Of a stretch of 64,000 nucleotides of DNA, positions 10,652-21,359 are shown one piece after another (within the stretch, counting starts at the first letter, position 1; the number at the start of each line of letters is the position of its first letter). Origin of the DNA: Madurella fahalii (taxonomy: Eukaryota; Ascomycota; Sordariomycetes; Sordariales); contig CM056874.1 of assembly GCA_029876055.1 (NCBI GenBank), forward strand, positions 434,001 through 498,000, in the 5' to 3' direction. The translations under genes were made by a program, and so were the position numbers. Under the pieces are notes generated by a model. That model searched no databases. It worked only from the letters and a program-made list of their open reading frames with translations, and was not told the origin of the DNA.

Positions 10652-11183
10652 ATGATTAAGCGGGTTGGTACAGTACGAGGTGACAACTTAAGGTGGGGTG
10701 GAAGCAAGGAAACCAAACTTCAGGGCTAGTAAAAAGGGCGGCTTTCTGTCAAGGGTTCATCAACTACCTTAGCAATATGGGTTTACTTTTTTTTCGTTTT
10801 TTTCTGAGTCTCAAACACTAGTCCGGATTACGGACTGGAGGCTGGAAAATCCCTCGGTTCGGGCGGTGGGACAAGGGTGGGAGGACAATTTCGGTGATTC
10901 ACACCGTAACCCTGGTGAAACGGGAGCCAGAGGATGGCCTCTGGTTTCCAGAGCTGCAGAATTCAATTTAGTTCTTCAAGTGACCTACTGGTCCTCATTA
11001 AAAAAAAGTTACATGATGAATTTTTTGATCGCTAGATGGAAACCCTAGCTTATTAGGACTCCTTTGCCTTCACTTAAACTTTTGGAGAGTAACGAAAACG
11101 GGAAGCAGATGTCGATATCGTTTCCGCGAGAAGTCGACGGGTGGCCTGTTGTCGCAGTAGTACGAGAGCGGCCGCGCTTCCAA
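10652..11183. other. Intergenic region between convergent genes
   Basis: This is the 3' flank of PDX1 and of the minus-strand small secreted-type gene. It holds short T and A tracts near 10788-10803 and 11000. No gene was recognised. Confidence 0.5.
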
Positions 11184-11841
11184 CTATTGGCCATCAAACT
11201 CTGGCCAGTGGACTTGGAAACCCGTCGTCTCCATGTCGCCGTTGCGGTCGACCCAGGCGCAGTAGACCGTTTCCTCATTCTCGTCTAAACCGAGAACACT
11301 TGTACCAGCGTAATACCTCGTACTCATTAGCGAAGGACATTGGGAGTTGCATGTGTCTCACGAGAGCTTGGGCTTACCGCATGCCACCTCCGTCACCGTT
11401 GCCGTAGTTACTGCACGCGTAGGCCCACTGTCCCGGATGGAAGCCAAACTTCTGATCCCCGCCCGGGAAAGATATACCTGCCCAGGCAATGCATATTGCA
11501 TCGTCGTTGCCGGTGAACAGCGTGTATGTAGGCGCTTCGCGAGTGCTTACGTCGGTGGTATATGTCGTCCACCCTTCCTCGCTGTATTCATCGTCCTGGG
11601 TCTCTATCGCGATGAATTCGCCTGTCTCGTCCCACATCTGGATATCAGGCTTGTTACCACCTGCGCTCGTGAGATCACCGTTGGCACCATCGTTGGCGAT
11701 AACGTAGCTTACTGCCGCGGTGCCGCTATCACTTGTAGGGATTTGGTCTTGAGAATATGAGACGATGGTGACAGCGGTGCCGAGGGTAAAAACGATGAGA
11801 CCGAGAACACCAGACATGTCGAACCGCAATAGTATCTTCAA
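11184..11841 (-). CDS. Small putatively secreted protein, unrecognised family
   Basis: The exons are 11841..11378 and 11298..11184, with a 79-nt GTAAGC...ACAAG intron, giving 192 residues. The start is either at 11841 or nine codons later (MSGVLGLIVFTLG). Both give a hydrophobic N-terminal segment that looks like a signal peptide or anchor. The mature part is acidic and rich in T, D, G and aromatic residues, with few Cys (AICIAWAG, YACSNYG, VYCAWVD). The repeated C-x-W pattern around a Gly/Asp-rich centre suggests a compact beta fold. Two halves, about 110-150 and 158-190, each contain a C-A-W motif and may be related repeats (inference). It is possibly an effector-like or surface protein, and no family was recognised. 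Confidence 0.6.
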
Positions 11842-12914
11842 GAATTGGAAGGATGCTTGTGGCTGGCGGGCTGGAAAGCGGATTAGGCTTGTTGTGCTGC
11901 AGGTGGCTATGAATGAGGTTTGGGACTCGGGGCAATGTGTCAGAGAGTTTGTGAGATCCAGTCACGATCTGAGCAGCGATACCGGCAGATTCCTGCTTGC
12001 GCTCTATATACAGACTTGAGCTGCCCATAGACCAAGCCTTATGCTTTCACCGACCTCCATACCCATTGATCCTATGAGATTGTCACCGCTATCATACGCC
12101 ATGGGCTCTCGTCAGCATTAGTACTGATATTAACTATGCTTATTTTGATATAAAGACGGTATGGCTCGGGATTCTAGATTCCTGCAATAGTTACATCATC
12201 TCATCCTTAAGATCCCAAGTTGTGCTCCCACACCGCGTGGCTACGACCTGCATCTTGGCTTGTTCCTACCTGTTTTTCCTTTGTTGTTAGTCTCAAGGGT
12301 AGCCAACTTGAACGATATTGTATACTGGTATTGAACGACTATCCGCGGGTCGAGGTCTCAAATGCTAAATGATATCATTTCTATGTCTAGCGATCTTCGC
12401 TAGTACCTTATGTATTCCTAGCACATCGCAATAGCTGCTGAAAGCCTTCGGTCATTTATAGACAGGTTTAAACAATAGCTTTCTTAGCGTTCAAGGCTGG
12501 AATGGTAGTGGTGATAATTAGGTAATTTGGTCGACAAAATCCTATTGGTTGTTTTCCAGCCCATGTGTTTTATGATGTTATGACGTCGTATTTCACGGCT
12601 ATAAGTTGCCGAGCAGTACATCTTGACGACAGCCCAGATCGGCAATTCGGCATACCGTCTTAGGGAGAAAACTGTACAAGTAAAGATCAGACCTGCGCCT
12701 GCAAACGCAGTGACGTTTCCGCTCAACCAGGGCAATGGATGACATGGCTAAGACATCTTGGCTAAAATTTCCTGATTCCAAATCTTGAGAAGGTCATTAA
12801 TAGTAGTATACCTTAAGACAGCCGTCCCGCTCTCTGCTTAGATTGTCTTGCACTCCGCCCTCACAGCTCCTTTCACTTCGAGTTTGGAGCACCGGCTTGC
12901 GTTCGACAACTAAC
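11842..12914. other. AT-richer intergenic region
   Basis: No gene was recognised in this 1.07 kb. The base composition is visibly richer in A and T than the flanking genes (for example 12115-12480), with many TATA-like words. It could be an old mutated repeat, but no repeat structure can be shown. Confidence 0.4.
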
Positions 12915-13946
12915 ATGAGAATCCCCCATTACGTCCCCCTTGTCGCGCTCGCCGCCCAAACGGCAGTGGCTCAGGGCGCAGAGGATTTGCCAGACACGCC
13001 AAACCCCTCCATTAGCATTTCCAGCTGCGAAAGCCTTGGATGCAATCCATCCAACAACAGCGTGTGTGCCCATAATCTCCCGGGAGCTCCGGTTGGTGTG
13101 GGCATCGCACCCCAGGTCCTCGACATCTCCGCAACAAACCTCAGTCTCACGCTGGTCGATGGCCTCGAGGAGCGGGGGTTCACGGCTGCTGGCTTGCCGG
13201 ACTACGAGTTCACGGACCTGCAGCTCTTTGTCGGCATCGGCCCCAACTTGGCCGACAATGACTATCCATCGGGGTGCGCTCTGATGATGCAGTACCAGGG
13301 CCAGACGTTTCCGGTTCCCGATGACCGCGATGACGAGGACTCTGCCCTAGCCAACTCCACCTCGTGCGAGGGTGTCGTCGACGAACTGTGCCAAGCCGCC
13401 ATTTACAACATGGTCAGGGACTTCGACAGCTCGTCGTCCGAAGAGAACGACGCAACCGACCGGTGCACCGCGCTGACGCGTCACATCAACTTGCGCCTGC
13501 GCGAGGACAGCCTGATGTGCGGCGCCCATTGGGTCTCGAGCTTCATCAACGTCACGGGCGGCGCGCTGCCTGGACCTGAAATGCAAGTCGCCGACAACGA
13601 GGCGCTCGGAGACCAGTCGTGCCGGCCCGTGTTGCCGCAGTCGTTCCAGCTGTACGCGGTCGCCAGGATGCGCCAGTTTTACTTTACAGACCCGCCCGAG
13701 TCTGATTTCCTCCGGCCGCTGTTCGGCGGCCGTGCCGGGTCCACGCCTGTCGTCACTGTCGTCTATGACGGAGAGGGCAATGACAGGGCACCCAACGTCC
13801 AGTTTGTTTGCATGAAGACTTACCAGCCTAATGGCAACCCGCAGCCCGATCCGTTTGAAGGGGCGGCCGCAATTGCTAATTCGAGGAGAGCCGCTACAAT
13901 GGCTGTGGGCTTTCTGACCGTAGTGTTTGCAGCGATGGCGGTGTAA
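12915..13946 (+). CDS. GPI-anchored-type extracellular protein, function unknown
   Basis: The product is 343 residues from a single exon. The ATG at 12915 opens a good signal peptide (YVPLVALAAQTAVAQG). The C-terminus is a hydrophobic tail (MAVGFLTVVFAAMAV) after a small-residue region (AAAIANSRR), as expected for a GPI anchor. The mature part has about ten Cys in pairs (SSCESLGC, CAHNL, STSCEGVVDELC, DRCTAL, LMCGAHW, QSCRP, FVCMKT), so a disulfide-bonded fold is likely. Several N-x-S/T sites (NNSV, NLSL, NSTS, NVTG) fit glycosylation. The frame is open for 24 codons upstream of the chosen ATG but lacks a signal there. No catalytic family was recognised. It is possibly a cell-wall surface protein. 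Confidence 0.75.
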   Translation: MRIPHYVPLVALAAQTAVAQGAEDLPDTPNPSISISSCESLGCNPSNNSVCAHNLPGAPVGVGIAPQVLDISATNLSLTLVDGLEERGFTAAGLPDYEFTDLQLFVGIGPNLADNDYPSGCALMMQYQGQTFPVPDDRDDEDSALANSTSCEGVVDELCQAAIYNMVRDFDSSSSEENDATDRCTALTRHINLRLREDSLMCGAHWVSSFINVTGGALPGPEMQVADNEALGDQSCRPVLPQSFQLYAVARMRQFYFTDPPESDFLRPLFGGRAGSTPVVTVVYDGEGNDRAPNVQFVCMKTYQPNGNPQPDPFEGAAAIANSRRAATMAVGFLTVVFAAMAV

Positions 13947-14296
13947 ATCACGCAACCATATAACAGCTAAACTTTTGAATCGATTTTAAAGCGTTTCTAA
14001 AACTATACTGGATCTAGATACAATAGTATCTTTATATCTGATAATAATAGCTTAACGGAGGTAATAGGAAGCTGATCGTTAAGGTTGGTAAGGTAAACAA
14101 TTTTTATCCCCGCGGTAGGGTAAAGCTCACGTGAGCTCGCATATCCCCTGCGCTGGTCCGGCCAAGTCCGGCGGAGATGGTCAGCCCATCCACACTAAGC
14201 ACTGGCCACCTACATTAGGTGTTCAGTGAATGAGTGTTTTTGCTGGGCACCTAAGGTTAGGTACATACCTGTACAGTTTAGCATTTTGCCGGCATC
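13947..14296. other. AT-rich intergenic stretch with an E-box palindrome
   Basis: This 350-nt gap upstream of the F-box-like gene has AT-rich words near 13980-14060. A perfect 14-nt palindrome centred on CACGTG lies at 14124..14137. No gene was seen. Confidence 0.5.
14124..14137. promoter_or_regulatory. Perfect 14-nt palindrome containing an E-box
   Basis: AGCTCACGTGAGCT is its own reverse complement and carries CACGTG, the core bound by bHLH factors of the Cbf1/Pho4/SREBP type. It lies 160 nt upstream of the next ATG. Function is inferred from the motif alone, and a chance match is possible. Confidence 0.3.
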
Positions 14297-15226
14297 ATGT
14301 CTACTGAAAACCTGCACTGGCGGCGATGCACCGTTACGCCACGGCCCAAGTTGGCCCAGACCACCCTTCTCTTTAGAGATGGTCGTCTGGGCTACGCTGC
14401 ACCTTCAAAAGCGCGACGTCGGTGGACTCCGGCACCGAACGCCATCCGTCGCATCGCCAATTCCGCAGTCTTTAGGACAACCAACCCGAGCTTGACCTCC
14501 TTCCTCCGCTTCCCTGCCGAGATCCGTATCGCGATATATCGACTGCTCCTAATATTACCGCCGACGACGCCCTATGTGGGATACTTCATCTGCACCACCA
14601 CTCGTCGCTTCGTTCTCCCCCGGGCGCGGTGCCGAACTGAGCGTTATCCATGGATCCGCCACGGCTTATTCCCCGCCATCCTCGAGTGCTGCCGTACTAC
14701 CAGTATAGAAGGTCGCGAGGTGTTATATGGCGAAAACCTGTTTCAGCCTGGCTGCTTTGCCAACAACACCCGTCCCTGGGACACAGTGAATTCATGGTGC
14801 ATCGGCGAGCAGTGCTTGAAGTATATCGCCAAACTGCGGGACCACAATCCCTACCTCGGAGAGGTATTGATCGCGAAACAGTTGAGCATGTTTCCGCGGC
14901 TGCGATATCTCAGCATAACCAGGCACATGTCCAGGGAGCAGTGGGCCGTATTTTTACGGGAAAATGCTGGTGCGTTGCAGCGCATCCCGATGTTGGAATT
15001 TCACATATCTGTTGCCAACCCCCTCTTTATCCTCAGGGACCCGCGGTACTTAGTGGTAGATAGACTACGGAGATTCCCAGATCCTGAAGCTAGCTGCAAG
15101 CTAGCATACCAGCTACCACTGGAAAGTCATGTCGAGCTGATGGTCGGGAGGAAGCTTACATGGCGGTTTGTTAGTTGGACTGATATCGACAGCGTGCATT
15201 GGGATGTCTATTTGTCATTAACTTAA
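14297..15226 (+). CDS. F-box-like fungal protein of unknown role
   Basis: The product is 309 residues from a single exon. Residues about 70-90 (FLRFPAEIRIAIYRLLL) match the L-P-x-E-I-R-x-x-I-Y pattern of the degenerate F-box-like segment in a large, lineage-expanded family of fungal proteins. The rest has the usual layout for this family: LECCRTTSIEGREVLYGENLF after an RH-rich loop, then segments on leucine-rich spacing (FPRLRYLSI). If it behaves as an F-box protein it would bind Skp1 and select substrates for ubiquitination, but this is inference. No TM or signal was seen. It lies in an accessory stretch next to decayed genes but is itself unbroken. Confidence 0.6.
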   Translation: MSTENLHWRRCTVTPRPKLAQTTLLFRDGRLGYAAPSKARRRWTPAPNAIRRIANSAVFRTTNPSLTSFLRFPAEIRIAIYRLLLILPPTTPYVGYFICTTTRRFVLPRARCRTERYPWIRHGLFPAILECCRTTSIEGREVLYGENLFQPGCFANNTRPWDTVNSWCIGEQCLKYIAKLRDHNPYLGEVLIAKQLSMFPRLRYLSITRHMSREQWAVFLRENAGALQRIPMLEFHISVANPLFILRDPRYLVVDRLRRFPDPEASCKLAYQLPLESHVELMVGRKLTWRFVSWTDIDSVHWDVYLSLT

Positions 15227-15379
15227 ATAGGATAGACAATTGACATATGTCATAGGCTAGCCGAGCGTAAAAGCGAGTCGAACACTCTCTACTATCCTAC
15301 AAATACTATCTTCAATTACGACACAACAATGCCAGGAGCTTGCCATGATTACGTCGGAAACTGCTGGATTAGATCATCG

Positions 15380-15965
15380 GCCCGAGTGACCACATCCATG
15401 TACTTACGTGCCCGTCATCCTGGTCACATCCTTGCGTTTCTCCCAGGCAATCCAGGCCGCGCGGTAGTACTTGACGGTACCGGCTAGCTGCAGGACCTCT
15501 GCGCCGTAGGGAACCACCGGTTCTCAAGAGGTAGGCATACCGAAGACGGTGGCGGCGTAGACTGACGTAAAGAAAACGATCGCGGGGGGGGAAGGGGCTG
15601 CATCCTGAGAGGGTGTAGGATAAAGAATGCGAACAGCTGGCCGGGGGTCTTGTATCTAGGGCTGACTGACCGCAGGCTCTGGTTCCCGGTTTGTTGGTGT
15701 AACCTTGCCGTCTCCGTCTGTAGGATCACGTACGGATACGACTCGTGTAAGAAAAGGATAACGAAGATGGTCATCACACCCAACGCAACGGCCATGAGCT
15801 AAAAATCCCATTGCCAGACCGCGACCGCCGTCAGATTACCGCCGATGATGGGCCCGATGGTCGGTCCCAAGACCAGACCCATTACGTAGTACGCAAACAC
15901 GCGGCCCCGCGCTTCTCTCCGCCCAGATCAAAACTGCATATCAATACCGTGCGATTATCATTTCT
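15380..15965 (-). pseudogene. Relic of an MFS drug/H+ antiporter-type transporter
   Basis: Reading the minus strand from about 15965, the frame gives VMGLVLGPTIGPIIGG, the conserved motif C region (g-x3-G-P-x2-G-G) of 14-TM or 12-TM MFS drug antiporters. A stop and frame change follow at about 15800. The reading then resumes as MAVALGVMTIFVILFLHESY, the helix after motif C that ends in the typical HESY, and continues as YKTPGQLFAF before more frame changes around the G-run at 15583-15592. The N- and C-terminal halves of a transporter are missing. A separate readable segment at 15400-15480 (KYYRAAWIAWEK followed by a GTAAGT) does not look like MFS and is unassigned. The gene is clearly broken. 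Confidence 0.7.
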
Positions 15966-15993
15966 ACCGTGGCCCCGTCTTACGATTCGGAGG

Positions 15994-18096
15994 TCATTGT
16001 TCAGCCCACTTAAACCACACGCTAACAACGAACGACAAGTACGACGCCATCACTCCAATGAGGGCCAAGACATCGAGCGGCTTGGTAGGCGACTGCCACT
16101 CGTATGCCCAGAGGAACCAGGTAGAGAATCCGACGATGCAAACTGTCGACAGGATTAGGACGTACACCATTGCCTGGTGAATGTGGAATCCCGCCTCAAA
16201 CGCTAGATGCCACGCTTTGGGCTCTTCTTCGTCGTCATACCCGGCCTGCGGCTTGCCGGTCGTGAGCTTGGGAAACCGCTTGTGGATGTACATTGACCGG
16301 CGACGTCCACCGGGCTGCTCCTCGTCCGTCGGATGCACCTCCTCCGGGAGCGTGTTGCTGGTCACGGTGGGATCCACATCGATGTCGTCGAGGTCAATCA
16401 AGTCCGCCCTTGGCGCGATGGCAACAAGCAGGTCCCGGAGACCCTGCACAGCGAGATGGGGGGCGTGTTTTACCCTCTCGAGGACGCGCCGGGACCAGGG
16501 AGCCGACTGCCAGAACTCGCGGAAGGCAGTCGCGTCGGTGTGGTGGACATCGCGCCAGGTCGTCATCAGCCATATGGATGACACCAGCGGCGGGACGTCT
16601 GGCGGGCAGGGCGCGTATATCCACTTTCGAGTCAGCGGGTCTGTCTCCGAAGGCGGCCAGATGCCCTCCTCGACTATATCGGCTCGCCACTTATCTGTCG
16701 GGTTGAACTGATAATTATGTCATTACCACTCTGGCCAGCACGAATCACCCACTAGGTACTTTCTCTAGGGACGCCTGCCGCTAGGGGGAAGCTCACCTGC
16801 ACAAACTGGATGTTCTTCACCTGCCGCAGCCTGGTGATGCGCTTCATCCAGCACGATATGCCGGAATACTTTTCCCGCAACCCGACTATGAGCTTCTAGT
16901 CGCAGTCTCGCCGTCGGGCGCTGAGGTGGACGTATCGAATGTCCTTTCTAATGTCTTCAAACAGCGCCAGTGCCCAGAGATTCCGCCCCCCTACTGCCGT
17001 CCCCAGCGGAGTTATAGCACCAGGTTCTTCTCCTTGGTCGTTATCAGGTACGCCGCTGCCGCTGCCCGAATCATTGTGTCCAAGATCGTGCATTGAAATA
17101 GGATGGCGGGCGATATCAGCAGATTGCGGCACGCAGTATTGCTCCGCTTGGCCCCCACTGCTGTCACTACTAGTACCCGGTTGGTTTGCGGCAGGGCGAG
17201 AGCCGTGCAGAGGTACTGCCTCCCCCAACCCGACGAGCAACATGAGGAGAGCGTAAAAGGCGACTGATGCTGCTGCTATGAGTGTGACTATTGATGTAAC
17301 ATAAAAAGACATGCCCAGATAGGAGACACGGCTGCTGTACCAGGGAACGGCTCCAGAGGCCGTAGTGGCTATTATTGCGGCGCTGAGACCGACTGCAGGC
17401 CAGAATACCCACGGGATGAGGATCTTGAGAATCTTGACCGCAAGCCGGTCCATGAGTCTGCTATATTGCGCCTGAGGGGAACTGAAGATGTTGGCAAACT
17501 CCCCTTGGATCTCGACGGCAGCACCGGGAGTAACTTCGCGAAAGTCATCATGGAGCTGTCTGTAACAAAACTGATGGGGGAGAGAGCATGTCAGCAAAAA
17601 TTAATAGCTTACGATTGAGCAACTTCTGAAGTGGCCAAAGCGGACAACGCCTTAGGTTGATTAGACGAGGGACTTACGCATCTCCAACGGACTCTCTTCA
17701 TCCCGGCCGATACCTTTGGCTCGCCAACGGAGAGCAACCAAAAAAGGGCCAGGAGAAGGGTTCGGAGAATGCGACGATTCCAGGGCCTTGAGTTAGGCTG
17801 TATATGGGGCGAATCGTGCTCATCAGGGGACGATGATGGCCGCAATGGGTGATAAAGCTGCCCAGTCTTTCCATTTCCTTGGTATTGGTGTACTAGATAG
17901 GCAATGTTGTGAAACAGATAGACAGTAATCCTTGTCACGATACTAGCCTCTGTTAAATCTAGACGCCCATCCGGTTGAAACAACGTGGGCCACATCCTTT
18001 ATCGCTCGTGATAAGAATGATTCGATTACTTCTCCGGCCGATGGGATGAAAATCGGACACCAAGAAAACAAAGGGGCCATATATGACCTGAGGCAT
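15994..18096 (-). pseudogene. Broken multi-exon fungal membrane protein gene
   Basis: Three exons splice cleanly: about 18096..17678, 17570..16797 and 16707..15994, with GTAAGT and GTGAGC donors and CAG acceptors. They would give about 635 residues with several TM helices (ILIPWVFWPAVGLSAAI, SFYVTSIVTLIAAASVAFYALLMLLVGL, MVYVLILSTVCIVGFSTWF, VLALIGVMASYLSFVVSVW). Two breaks interrupt it. Near 17998 the MPQVIYGPFVFLVSDFHP frame stops fitting and the coding continues in another frame as WPTLFQPDGRL, which looks like one lost base. At 16896-16898 a TAG interrupts the reading between RRRDCD and KLIVGLREK. The family is a fungal-specific membrane protein with no assigned function. A shorter working product from the 17995 ATG up to the TAG cannot be excluded, nor can a very short 36-nt intron over the TAG. 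Confidence 0.65.
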
Positions 18097-19046
18097 TCCG
18101 AAATGGTAGCGCAACTCAACTTTACGTCTTTTAACTATTGTCGTACTTAACGTGCAATTGCTGGACGGCAATTGCGGCGTTGCTTTTACGCGACAACTTT
18201 GCACAGTGATTGCCTCTCCCTTGCTCTCCGTTCCCTCCGGGCTTTATATGGGTGAGGACCGTCACGACATCGGCTGGCACTGGTCACAACTGGCGGATTC
18301 CATTTACGAATCCCGGGCACTCTGCCAGGTGTGCCGAGCTCTCCCACACAACATAATTATATCTTCGGTCAGCCATCTTCTCCAGGGCATGACTACTTGT
18401 ACAGTATATTGACGTTCCAACTGATATTGCGCGCTCCATTCGCTCGTGTCGCCTCCTCCCGGTTAGCCCCGTTACTTTGCCTGTCCTCATCACCGGCTGT
18501 CTCTGCGCTATACGGCCAAGTCCCACAAAGCTTGGGGCGAGAAGTGACTGGTCCCTTTTGGGCGCAGCCCCTGTACTGCAAGGCGCCATCTCCAGCCGTA
18601 CCGCCCGACATCCGGTTGGTTAACTGGGTCCGTCAGTTGAGGACTCCGATATCTTTGGCTCCATGGGAACGTTACTATCGCTAAACCTGCAAGGTGGCGC
18701 AGGTTTGTCAACAGCATCTCGTCGCTCATTCATCAAGAACGAACACACGCACCCCTCTACTTTACTTAAGACCGCAATACAAATGCTTGTTTTGAGAACT
18801 CAACGGAGACAAATATGGGGAGTAAAATAGGCAGCTGCAGGACACCAGGAGACTGGCTGGAAGTGCTCCGAAGGCGAGTCTTTCTCATTCAGTTTGGCTG
18901 TCAAAGAAGCTAGGCAGGGAAGGCGGGTGGCACGCCGGCCAGTGAGGCACCTCCCGTTCGACCAACAACAAAAAAAAAAACCCTTACAGATCAAGTCTCA
19001 TTTCCACATTTGCCAGCCCCTCCATTTTCACGCGGGACTGTGTAAA
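18097..19046. other. Divergent intergenic region, no gene recognised
   Basis: This 0.95 kb lies between the two broken genes transcribed away from each other. A short A-run lies near 18970-18980. No coding pattern was supported. Confidence 0.5.
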
Positions 19047-20002
19047 ATGAACCCATACGAGGCCAACCCCGAGAAGATCCCTTCTGAGGACCGCTACGCA
19101 GATGTGCCCTTCTACGGCTGCTACTGCCCCACAGCAGGCGATTTCCAGCCAGATCCCGCCCATGTCTTGCCCACCTCACCCGAGTCTCTCGCGTATTGGT
19201 CCTCTGTGTTAGCCAGTGCGACAGGGCAAACCGGATATACGAAAACCAGGACGGTGGTCGCGACGTCTTCGCCCTTGGCCGGGTCATCGTGAAGTCGCGT
19301 CATCTCCATCCCGAACAGGAAGGACGACGCTCGACACGTAACTATTCTTTGGCAGACGAGAACGAGGTCGCGGCTACGGCTCCGGTCCGACAGCCTCTCG
19401 GTCAATTAGGTATCAGGGTTCCTCAGATTTACTTTGCAGGAAAGGTGCGTCTTGCTGTTTGGAGCAGCCACCGCGTTGAATCGACGTTGAGGCTTCGCTA
19501 ATTACTAACTCTCGCCGCTCAGATTAATGGTAACCCCGTTTTCATTCAAGAACGTATTCCAAGCGTCAAGCCCAATATTGCCTGGCAATACATCTCCAAG
19601 GACCAGAAAGTGTCTTTCAAAAACCAGGCCAGAGAGGCGTTGCGCCATCTACGTTCAATTCCACTCCCACCCGGCCAACGTCGGTCCTACGCAGTCCCGG
19701 ACCCCGATCCGGTGAAAAACAGGGGGATCCAGGAGCTCGAGGAACACATCATCTTTTCGGAACACAACGCAGATTCCGACATCAGTTTTATGCATAATGA
19801 CTTCTCGCAGTCCAACACAATCGTCGACAACGGCAAGATCGTTGGCCTTGTGGACTGGGACATGGCTGGGTGGTTTCGGTGGTGGACTGCTGCCGAGGTT
19901 CATGTTAAGATCCGAACACCGAAGAGGGAGAACTTTGCCGCTCTGCAGCTCCCGGAGGATTATCTTCAGGATATCTTGTTCTGGAATGACCTTTACGAGT
20001 AG
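19047..20002 (+). pseudogene. APH-family phosphotransferase gene with one-base frame break
   Basis: The exons are 19047..19444 and 19523..20002, with a 78-nt GTGCGT...CTCAG intron in phase 0. The C-terminal exon has the phosphotransferase catalytic core: FMHNDFSQSN (H-x-D-x4-N, the catalytic loop) and GLVDWDMAGW (metal-binding Asp). The upstream exon has the lobe-1 segment RIYENQDGG...VFALGRVIVKS, where the Lys binds ATP. Translation from the clear start MNPYEANPEK runs in one frame to SPESLAY at 19196. The good family-like reading then continues one base out of phase (LVLCVSQCDRANRIY). One missing base at about 19196 explains both halves exactly, and no GT-AG intron fits the 20-nt gap. It is most likely a recently disabled small-molecule kinase-like gene. 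The substrate is unknown for these fungal APH expansions. Confidence 0.72.
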
Positions 20003-21359
20003 TTCCCGATACGTAAGCCGCCTGCCTGTCCGCTGCAGCGCCTCGCGTGATGGTGCTACTCCGCTCAGGCATCCACAAATGGCGCTGTACAGTGGTCAAA
20101 AGATCAATGGCCCCATTTTGTGTCACTGCGGTACGATCAGCAACAACTTGGATAACGACACATGTATTATCGCAACGTAGATATCCATTTCTCACGGGAA
20201 CTTGAAGCTATTCCCGGTAGTATGTTCAAGACTAGGCTTAGCCTGAGCTAGCCTCAGAGTTAAAGTTAGGCTAGAATGCAGGGGGAGGCACCACCGCGAA
20301 GTTCTGGAAGGGCTAAGAGCTGGCCTTCGGTGCCCACCGCCCTTCCTCTCCTCTGTACAGCAAGAATCCAAGGCATACATAATGATCGTAGTTCTCTTGT
20401 ATTTGCCCTCTGATAAGAGGTATCCCGTTAGTAAACAACACCAAAGCATGTCTACAGCTCAAAGGGAAGAATTTTGTTTCCTCGTGAGCTTATAATCCCG
20501 TTTGAGAAGAAATCGAGATTGACGTGTCATGATTTCTAGCTATTTCCTAAGAATATGGGAAATCAACACGCACAGGCGACGGGGAACTAGAAATGATTTG
20601 GATGCGGATACGAACATTAGGCAGTGGAGGATAAGGTGTTGATCAGTGTCATGGAATAGGAATCAGCGGGTCTGAATCAAGTATACATATTGGAGGACAG
20701 ACAGATTGCAAGACAGCAACGTATGCCATTGTTTATGTAGAATGCTGCCGATATACCGTGTCAGCTCTAGCCTTACTCTGCAACTGGGCTTACGTATCTT
20801 GAGTTGGGGGTTCAAATTATTTTGCGACCACGGAGACAAACCAAAATCTACAGAAAGCCATAGCAACCCTAACCTGCCCCTGAAGATTAGGTTATGGCAA
20901 TGCCACTCCTGGATGAGGTGGGGGACCTTCAAGTTACCCGGCGCCTATTAGTATGTAATAAACTCGCCAAAGAGGAGAACGGCAGGTGAATCGGAGGTCG
21001 TTTTGAACGTATGGAAGAGTATCATATTGTATCTAACCGACGGAACAAAGGAGAAGAAAAGAGTGTGGCACATCTATGATACACAAAAGAGATAACAGTC
21101 CCTACACCCAGTTGGCCTCCTGAACGTTTACCGCCTACCTGTGGCTTGCAGTATTGTCACCAGCGCCATACAATCTGCTCACTCAACAATCCTCTGGCAT
21201 TCGCCCTGTTACCACAGCCATATGGCCGAGCCCTATCCAACTCGACCGCGACAGGGGTTTTCGTTCTGAATGGCCCACCACCAGCCTTGCTTCTCTCCGC
21301 ATCCCTCTATACGCGCCCAGGGTTCTCCGTTGACAGTCCCGTTGGGTGCCAATCCCTCT
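20003..21359. other. Intergenic region, nothing recognised
   Basis: No gene, RNA or repeat was supported in 1.36 kb between convergent genes. The composition is mixed, and scattered stops occur in all frames. Confidence 0.5.

Noticed and set aside
16897..16932. 36-nt GT-AG stretch that would remove the TAG in the membrane-protein gene
   Set aside because: It is shorter than the typical introns in this window and has a poor donor (GTCCAC). A second break in the same gene supports pseudogene status.
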